Source of the DNA: Pelomonas sp. BJYL3
Lineage (GTDB): Bacteria; Pseudomonadota; Gammaproteobacteria; Burkholderiales; Burkholderiaceae_C
Assembly: GCF_027257975.1 (NCBI RefSeq)
Contig: NZ_JANZKX010000005.1
Location: 1-64,000, forward strand
Length of the DNA: 64,000 bases
Direction: 5' to 3'
The position numbers and the translations under genes were made by a program. Under the pieces are notes generated by a model. The model worked only from the letters and a program-made list of their open reading frames with translations, had not been told where the DNA came from and ran no database searches. Below are positions 1-9,400 of the stretch, piece after piece (position 1 is the stretch's first letter; each line of letters begins with the position of its first letter).

Positions 1-1
1 G

Positions 2-457
2 GCCGACGTGACCGCGCTGCGCGAGAGCCTGGGCCGGCGCCTGCCGGACTACATGGTGCCCTCGGCCTTCGTGGCGCTGGAGGCGCTGCCGCTGACGCCC
101 AACGGCAAGCTGGACCGCAAGGCCTTGCCGGAGCCGGAGCTGGGCGGGCAGGCCCGCGAGTACGTGGCGCCGCGCAACGAGATCGAGGCGCAGCTGTGCG
201 AGATCTGGCAGGAGGTGCTGGGCGTGGCGCAGGTGGGCGTCATGGACAACTTCTTCGAGCTGGGCGGGCATTCGCTGCTGGCCGTCCGCATGGTCGCCGC
301 GATCCACAAGCGCCTGGGCTTCGAGGTGTCCGCCCAAGTGCTCTTCGCCGGGCCGACCATCGAGAGGCTGGCCGCACTGGCGCAAGCCCTGACCCTCAAT
401 GAAAACGCAGCACAGGCCCTGGGACCTGATGAAGCCTACGAAGAAGGAGTTTTCTGA
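2..457 (+). CDS. Nonribosomal peptide synthetase, C-terminal fragment (end of A domain and PCP)
   Basis: This is the 3' end of an NRPS gene whose start lies before the window. The visible part holds the end of an adenylation domain, with the A10 motif NGKLDRKALP, and then a complete peptidyl carrier protein whose LGGHS motif puts the phosphopantetheine serine at bases 272-274. No condensation, epimerisation or thioesterase domain follows, so the intermediate must pass to another protein. The last 25 residues are an acidic tail rich in Ala, Glu and Asp. Such tails in this position are known partners of TubC-type docking domains, and the next protein begins with one. The stop overlaps the next start (TGATG), so the two subunits are probably translationally coupled. 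The reading frame runs off the left edge. Confidence 0.95.
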   Translation, partial: ADVTALRESLGRRLPDYMVPSAFVALEALPLTPNGKLDRKALPEPELGGQAREYVAPRNEIEAQLCEIWQEVLGVAQVGVMDNFFELGGHSLLAVRMVAAIHKRLGFEVSAQVLFAGPTIERLAALAQALTLNENAAQALGPDEAYEEGVF

Positions 458-3400
458 TGCCAAGTTCCATCCTGCAGCAGGCGGCGCAGCAAGGGGTGCA
501 CCTGTTCCTCAAGGACGGAGCCCTGGGCTTCAAGGCCAGGCCGGGCGCGCTCACGGCCGAGCTGCGCGCGGCCATTTCCACGAACAAGGCCGCGCTCATC
601 GAACTGCTGTCCAGCCGTGTCGAGCGTGGCACCGCCGCCCGGATCGAGCGCCGGCCCCCGGGCCTGCGCGAGCTGCCCCTGTCCTACGCGCAGCAGCGGC
701 TGTGGCTGCTGGATCAGATTGACGGCGCGGGCGCGCAGTACAACATGCCGGCGGCCCTGCGCCTCAAGGGACCGCTGGATGCGGTGGCCGTTGAGCGGGC
801 GCTGACGCGCATCATCGAGCGCCACGAAAGCCTGCGCACCGTCTTCGTGGTGGGCGAGGGCGGGGCGCCGCAGCAGTGCATCCGCGCGGCCGAAGGCTTC
901 CAGGTGCAACGCGAGGACCTCTCGAGCCTGCCGCCCCCGGACCGCGAGGCCGCGCTGCAGGCCCTGCTGGAGCGGGACCTGGCCCGGCCCTTCCAGCTCG
1001 ATCACGACTGGATGCTCCGCGCCCTGCTGGTGTGCCTGGGCCCGCAGGACCACGCCTTGCTGGTCAGCATGCACCACATCGCTTCGGACGGCTGGTCCCT
1101 GGGCGTGCTGGTCAACGAGTTCAGTGCGCTGTATGGCGCCTTCTCTCAAGGAATGGACGACCCGCTCCCGGCCCTGGAGCTGCAGTATGGTGACTACGCG
1201 CTCTGGCAGCGGCAGCACCTGGACGGCGCCGCGCTGCAGGCGCAGCTGGACTACTGGGCCGAGCAGCTTGCCGGGGCGCCGGCCACCCACGGCCTGGCCC
1301 TGGATGCGGCGCGCCCCCAGCAGCAGAGCTTCGAGGGTGCGCGCCTCAGCCAGACCCTGGAGGCCCGGCTGGTCGAGCGGCTGCGCGGCCTCTGTCAGGC
1401 GGGCGGCGCCAGTCTCTTCATGGGGCTGCATGCGGTATTTGCGGCCTTGCTGGCGCGCCATTCCGGCGAGACCGACATCGTCATGGGTACGGCCCTGGCC
1501 AATCGCGAGCAGGCCGAGATCGCCGGCCTGATCGGCTTCTTCGTCAACTCGGTCTGCCTGCGGTCCGACCTGGGCGGCAGCCCGGGCCTGCGCGAGCTGG
1601 TCGAACGCAGCCGGCGCATGCTGCTGCAGGCCTATGCCCACCAGCAGGCGCCGTTCGAGCAGGTGGTGGAGCGCCTGCAGCCTGAGCGCAGCATGGCGCA
1701 TGCGCCGCTGTTCCAGGTCATCCTGACTCTGCAGAACAATGCGCAGGGCGAGTTTGCCTCCCGGGACCTCTCGATCGAACCGATCGAGGGTGACACCACC
1801 TTTGCGAAGTACGACCTCACCCTGGACTGCGCCGAGCTGCCCGACGGCGGCCTGCACATCAGCTGGGACTACTGCACGGCCCTGTTCCGCGCCGGCACCA
1901 TCGAGCGCCTGGCCCGGCATTTCGAGCGCCTGCTGCGGGCCATGCTGGACCAGCCGGACCGCAGCTTCCGGCAGGTGGACATGCTGGACGAGGCCGAGCG
2001 CCATCAGCTGATCCACGGCCTCAATGCCGGCGTCCGCCCCTGCCCGACGGATGCCCTGGCACACGAACTCGTCGCGCTGCAGGCGACCGTCCGACCCGAG
2101 GCAGTGGCCCTGGTGCAGGGCGCGGAGCACCTGAGCTTCGGACGCCTGGACCGCCTCGCCAACCAGCTCGCACACGCGCTGCAGGCACACGGCGTGGGCC
2201 GTGACGCGAGGGTGGCGGTGTGCCTGCCCCGGGGCATGGCCTGGGCCGTGAGCCTGCTGGGCATCATGAAGGCGGGCGGGGCCTACGTGCCCCTGGACCC
2301 GCGCCTGCCGCCTCAGCGCCTGGCCTTCATGCTGGAGGATTCAGCCTGCTCGGTGGCCATCGTCCACAGCGACCACGCCGCGCTGGTGGAGCGCCCCGGC
2401 CTGCAGCGGATCTGCATCGATGGCATGGCGTCCCTGGATGCGCTGCTGGGCGCCTTCAGCGAAGAGGCTCCCGACACGCAGGTGCTGCCCGATGACCTGG
2501 CCTATTGCGTCTACACCTCCGGTTCCACCGGGCGACCCAAGGGCACGGCGATCCCCCATCGCAGCCTGCTGGGTTTCATGCGCGGCGTCGACTACCTGCA
2601 GTTCGACACGTCCTGCGTCTTCCTCCAGGCGGCCTCCATGTCCTGGGATGCGCTCACGCTGGAGCTGTGGCCCGCGCTGTGCCATGGCGGGACGGTGGTG
2701 GTCTACGAAGGCGACGACGTCACGCCCGAGGGCATTGCCCAGACCATCTCGAGCCAGGGGGTGAACACGCTGTTCCTGCCGGCCGCGCTGTTCAGCCTGA
2801 TGGTCGACGAGCAGCTTCAGGCCTTTGCGCCGCTGAAGCAGATGCTGTCCGGCGGTGACCGGGTGTCGGCACCGCATGCGCGCCGGCTCAAGGAGGCCTA
2901 TCCCCGCCTGCGCATCGTCAACGGCTATGGCCCCGTCGAGTGCACGGTGGTGGCAAGCTGCCATATCGTCGACGGCAGCGAGGGCGCGGAGCTGCCCATC
3001 GGCCGCCCCATCGGCGACCGTCGCATCTACCTCCTGGATGCCGAGGGCGGACTGGCACCGCTGGGCGCCCCCGGCGAGATCACCATCGCCGGCGGCAGCG
3101 TGGCCCGCGAGTACCTGAACCTGCCGGAGCTCAGTGCCAGCCGCTTCGTGCCGGACCCCTGGTTCCCCGGCGAGCGCATGTACCGCACCGGGGATCTGGC
3201 GCGCTGGCGCGCAGACGGCATCCTGGAGTACCTCGGCCGTGCCGACCACCAGGTCAAGATCCGAGGCTACCGCATCGAGCTGGGGGAGATCGAGGCCGCC
3301 CTAGCCAGCTGCGAGGGCGTGGGCGACGTGGCGGTGGTCGCCCTGGGCACCGGTGCGCAGAAGCACCTGGTCGCCTATCTGACCGGCGAGTCCGACGCCG

Positions 3401-6400
3401 ACACGCTGCGCGCCGTGCTGGGCCAGCGCCTGCCGGCCTACATGGTGCCCGCGGTCTTCATGAAGCTGGAGGCCCTGCCGCTGACGAGCAATGGCAAGCT
3501 GGACCGCAAGGCGCTTCCCGCGCCCGACTTCGCGGCCGCCGCCCGCAAGGACTACCAGGCCCCCCGCACTGAGCTGGAGCAGGCCCTGTGCCTGATCTGG
3601 CAGGAGGTGCTGGGTGTCGAGCGGGTGGGCGTCACCGACAACTTCTTCGAGCTGGGCGGCCATTCGCTGCGTGCCACGCAGGTGTTGTCGCGGGTCAGCC
3701 AGCGCCTGAACCTGAGCGCGCCGGTGCGGGCCCTGTTCGAGGCGCCGACGGTCGAGGGCTTTGCCTTGCAGCTCAGCCAGACGCGCACGCCGCCAGTGCG
3801 GCGGCGCCAGGACCGCGCCGTGGCGCCGCTGTCCTTTGCCCAGCAGCGGCTGTGGCTGATCGACCGCATCGAGCAGTCCAGCGCCCACTACAACATCCCC
3901 AATGCTCTGAGGCTGCAAGGCCCGCTGGACGTGCCGGCCCTGCAGCGCGCCTTCGATACCATCCTGGCCCGCCACGAGGTCCTGCGCTCCACGCTGGTGA
4001 TGAACGAGCAGGGCGAGCCGGAACAGCGGGTGCAGCCAGCCCGCGGGCTGCCGCTGGCGATGCTGGACCTGAGCGGCCTGCCCGCCGCGTCGCGGGAGGC
4101 GGCGGTGGCGCAGGCCCTGCAGTCGCAGAGCCTGCTGCCCTTCGACCTGGGCCGCGACCTCATGCTGCGCCTGCACCTGATGCGCCTCGCCGACGAGGAC
4201 CACGTGCTGCTGCTCGTGATGCACCACGTGGCAGCGGACGGCTGGTCCATGGAGGTGCTGGTGCAGGAGTTCACGACCCTGTATGGCGCCTTCTCGAGGC
4301 AGGAGCCTGACCCCCTGCCGCCGCTGGCGCTGCAGTACGGTGACTACGCGCAATGGCAGCACGAGCATCTGCAGGGCGAGAACCTGGAACGGCTCTTCCA
4401 GTACTGGGAACGGCAGCTCCATGACCTGCCGCTGGTGCACAGCCTGCCCCTGGACTTTCCGCGCCCCGCGCATCAGCGCTTCGAGGGCGCGTCGGTGAGC
4501 AGCCGCCTGCCGGCGCCCACGCTGGCCCGGCTGAAGGCCCTGTGCCAGCAGGCCGACGCCACGCTGTTCATGGGCCTGCATGCGGCCTTTGGCGTGCTGC
4601 TCGCGCGCTGGAGCAATGCACGGGACATCGTGCTGGGCATGCCCATCGCCAACCGCGAGCAGCCCGAGATCGCCCCGCTGATCGGCTTCTTCGTCAACAC
4701 GCTCGTGCTTCGCAGCGACTTCAGCGAAAGGCAGGACTTCCATGCGGCGCTGGCGCAGAGCCGCCGGACGCTGCTGGAGGCCTTCGCGCATCAGCAGGCG
4801 CCGTTCGAGCAGCTGGTGGAGCGGCTGCGGCCCGAACGCAGCATGGCCTATTCGCCGCTGTTCCAGGTCATGCTGACCCTGCAGGCCTTTGCAGAGGAGG
4901 GCGGTGAAGGAATGCCCGGCCTGACCATCAGCGAGGTGGGGGGCACCGGCACCACCTCCAAGCATGACCTGATGCTGACCGCACGCGAGTTCGAAGGCGA
5001 GCTGGTGCTGGACTGGGAATACGACGTGGCCCTGTTCCGCCCGGAGACCATCGAGCGTCTGGCCGAGAGCTTCGAACGGCTGGCCGAGGGTCTGGTGTCA
5101 CAGCCGCAGCGCGACGTGTTCCTGGGCCCCCTGCTGAGCCCCGAGGAGCAGGAGAGCTTGCTGGCTCTGGCACCGGCGGCCCGCGACGGCGACACGGCCC
5201 TGCAGGGCGTGCACCAGCTGTTCGAGGCCCGGTGCCGCCTCCAGCCGGAGCAGCCGGCCGTCACCTTCGAAGGCCGGACCCTGAGCTACGCGGAGCTGGA
5301 TGGGCGTGCCAACCGCCTGGCCCGGCACCTGCAGGTCCGCCATGGCGTCGGGCCGGACGTCGTGGTGGGCGTCTGTCTGGAGCGCTCGCTGGACATGGTC
5401 GTGTCCCTGCTGGCGGTGCTCAAGGCCGGAGGCGCCTATGCGCCGCTGGATCCGAGCTACCCGGCGCAGCGCATCCATCACGTCCTCGCCCATGCGCAGC
5501 TGAAGACCGTGCTCACGCAGCGGCGGCTCGTGGCGGACGGCCTGGTGCCGGCCGGCAGTGCGCTGTGCCTGGATGAGCCGTCACTGCAGACGCTGCTGGA
5601 CGCGGGCCCTTCGGAGGCCCCCGCCGATGAAGGCCTGAGCTCGGAGCATCTGGCCTACGTCATCTACACCTCAGGGTCGACCGGCGTGCCCAAGGGCGTG
5701 GCCATGCCCCATGGGCCGCTGCTGAACCTGCTGGCCTGGCACCAGAGTGACGCCTCCGGCCTTGCCGCCGCGGCGCGCACGCTGCAGTTCGCAGCCCTGG
5801 GCTTCGACGTGGCCTTCCAGGAGGTGTTCTCCACCCTGGCCACCGGCGGCCAGCTCTTCCTGGTGGACGAGGAGCTGCGCCGGGATCCGGTGCGGCTGCT
5901 GGCCTTCATCGAGGCAGAGAAGCTGCAGCGCCTGTTCCTGCCCGTGGTGGCCTTGCAGGCGCTGTGCGAAGCCGCGCTGACGGACGCGGCCGATCTGACG
6001 AGCCTGGAAGACGTCGTGGTGGCCGGCGAACAGCTGCGCATCACGCCGGCAGTCGTGCGCTTCGCGGAGCGTGCCCGGCTCCAGGGCCTGCACAACCACT
6101 ACGGCCCGACCGAGACCCATGTGGTGACGGCGCTGCGCATGGGGCTGGAGCAGATCCGCACTCAGCCGCTGCCGCCGATCGGCTCCCCGGTGGCCAATGT
6201 CCGCATCCTGATCCTGGACGAGCATGGCCAGCTGGTGCCCAAGGGCACGGTGGGCGAGCTGTACGTGGAGGGCGCGGCCCTGGCGCGCGGCTACTACCGG
6301 GAAGCGCTGCTCACGCAGCAGCGTTTCGTCACGATGCCGCTGCCGGCGCACGGCCCGCATGACGGCCTGGAGCAGGGCCGGCGGCTGTACAAGACGGGCG

Positions 6401-9400
6401 ACCTGGCTCGCTGGCTGCCCGACGGCAACTTGGAGTTCCTGGGCCGCAGCGACCACCAGGTGAAGATCCGCGGCTTCCGCATCGAGCTGGGCGAGATCGA
6501 GGTAGCCCTGTCTGCTTGCGAGGGGGTGCGCGAAGCCGTGGTGCTGGCCCGGGAGCTGGCCTCGCAGCAACAGCTGGTGGCCTACTTCGTTGGCGACGCG
6601 CAGGTGCCTGCGCTGCGCGAGGCCTTGGGCCAGCGCCTGCCCGAGTACATGGTGCCGTCCGCCTTCGTGGCGCTGGAGAAGCTGCCGCAGACGCCCAATG
6701 GCAAGCTGGACCGCAAGGCCCTGCCGGAGCCGGAGCTGGGCGCTGTCGAGCGGGCGTACGTGGCGCCGCGCAACGAGCTGGAGGCGCAGCTGTGCGAAAT
6801 CTGGCAGGAGGTGCTGGGCGTGGCGCAGGTGGGCGTCACGGACCACTTCTTTGAGCTCGGGGGGCATTCGCTGCGCGCTACGCAGCTGCTGGCGAAGATC
6901 AGCCAGCGTCTGAAGCTCGGTGCGCCGGTGCGGGCATTGTTCGAGTCTCCTACGGTGGCGGGTCTTGCGGCCCGGCTGCAGCCTGTGCAGGCTCTGCCCA
7001 TGATGCGCCGGCTGAATCGGGTCACGGCACCGCTCTCATTCGCACAGCAGCGGCTGTGGCTGATTGATCGCATCGAAGGGTCCAGCGTCCACTACCACAT
7101 GCCCAATGCAATGCGGCTGCGGGGGGTGCTGGACCTGCAGGCCATGCAGCGCGCCTTCGACACCATTCTGGCCCGGCACGAGGTGCTGCGCACTGTGCTG
7201 ACGGCGAACGAGCAGGGGGAGCCACAGCAGCATGTCCGGCCGGCAGCGCCGCTGCCGCTGGGGGTGGTGGACCTGAGCGGGCTGACGGGCGCGGCGCAGA
7301 GTCAGGCGGTGCAGCACGAGCTCCAGACGCAAAGCCTGCGGCCCTTCGATCTGAGCCGCGACCTGATGCTGCGAGTCCGGCTGCTGCGCCTGGGGGCCTC
7401 GGACCACATCCTGCTGGTGGTCATGCACCACATTGCCTCGGATGGCTGGTCCATGGATGTGCTGGTCAGGGAGTTCACGGCCCTGTACGGCGCCTTCTCC
7501 GCCAACAAGCCCGATCCGCTGCCGCCGCTGGCCCTGCAGTACGGGGACTATGCGCAGTGGCAGCGGGAAACATTGCAGGGCGAGCACCTGGAACGGTTGA
7601 TGCGCTATTGGGAGCGGCAACTGGCCGCACTGCCGCTGGTGCACAACCTGCCGCTGGACTTTCCTCGTCCCAGCGAGCAGCGTTTCGAGGGCGGCAGGGT
7701 GACCGGCCGGCTGCCGGCCGCCGTGGTGGACCGCTTGAAGGCCCTGTGCCAGCAGGCAGATGCTTCGCTCTTCATGGGCCTGCACGCGGCATTCAGCGTC
7801 CTGCTGGCCCGCTGGAGCAAAGACAGGGACATCGTCGTCGGGATGCCCATCGCGAACCGGGAGCAAGCGGAGATTGCGCCGCTGATCGGCTTCTTCGTCA
7901 ACACCTTGGTGCTGCGTTCGGATCTGAGCGGGACGCCGGACTTCATGCACGCGATCGGCCAGAGCCGCCAGACCGCCCTGGACGCCTTCGCCCACCAGCA
8001 GGCGCCTTTCGAGCACCTGGTGGAGCGTCTGAAGCCCGAGCGCAGCATGGCGTACACGCCCCTGTTCCAGGTCATGCTGAACCTGCAGGATGCCGGCGGG
8101 GACGCAGAGGAAGGCGAGGCTCTCCAGGGGGTTCCGCTGGCTCCGGAGGAGGACGACGCCGCCGTTGCCAAGTTCGACCTGACGCTCACAGCCGTCGAGG
8201 TGCAGGGCGAACTGCACCTGGATTGGGTTTACAGCACGGCCTTGTTCCGGCCGGGCACGATCCAGCGCATGGCGGACAGCTTCGAGCGATTGGTGCGGAA
8301 CCTGGTGGCCGAGCCGAGGCGCAGCGTCTTTGAAGAATCCTTGCTGGATGAACAGGAGCAGACGCGCCTGCGGCTGGCGTTCAATGAGACGACGCGCTCC
8401 TGCGCGGGCGAGGCGCTGGTGCACCAGCGGGTGGAAGCGCAGGCGGCGCAGGACGCTGAGCGCATCGCACTGAACTGGGGCGACAGCCGGCTGAGCTATG
8501 GCGAGCTGAACCGGCGTGCCAACCGCCTGGCGCACCATCTGATGGGGCTGGGCGTGGGTCCGGACGTTCGGGTGGGCCTGTGCCTGCCGCGCGGGCTGGA
8601 CTGGCCCGTGAGTCTGCTGGCGGTGCTCAAGGCGGGGGGCGCCTACGTGCCGCTGGATCCGCGCCTGCCGGCCTCGCGCCTGCACTTCATGGCGCAGGAT
8701 GCGGGCTGTGCCGTGCTGCTCACGCACCGCAGCCACAGCGAAGCGGTGGTCCTGGAGGGGGCCGTGACGCTGTGCCTGGACGAGATGGAGGCGGTGCTGG
8801 CGGCCGGTCCTGAGCACAATCCGGAGCGTGCGGTCAGCGAGGAGGATCTGGCTTACTGCGTCTACACCTCGGGCTCGACCGGGCAGCCCAAGGGGGTGGC
8901 GGTGCCGCACCGCAGCCTGCTGGGCTTCATGAGCCATGTGGACTATGCCGCCTTCGACGCGGAGTGCGTGACGCTGCACTATTCCTCGGTGTCCTGGGAC
9001 GTGCTGACGCTGGAGCTGTGGCCGGCGCTGTGCCACGGCGGCCGCTGCGTGCTGTTCGATGGAGAGGAGGTCAGCCCGCAGGCGCTGGCCCGTGCGCTGC
9101 AGTCCGGTCAGGTGAACACCTTGTGGCTGACGGCGGCGTTCTTCAGCACCTTCGTCGACACGCAGCTGGAGGCCCTGGGCGGCCTGAAGCAGCTCCTGGT
9201 GGGGGGCGACCGGGTATCGGTGGCGCATGTGCGCCGCCTGAGGGCGCGCTGGCCGCAGTTGCGCCTGGTCAACGGCTACGGTCCGGTGGAGTGCACGGTG
9301 TTCAGCGCCTGCTACGTGGTGCCGGAGGAGGTGGATGGAGAGCTGTCCATTGGCCGGCCGATTGGCGACCGGCGCATCTACCTGCTGGACGAGGTGGGCC

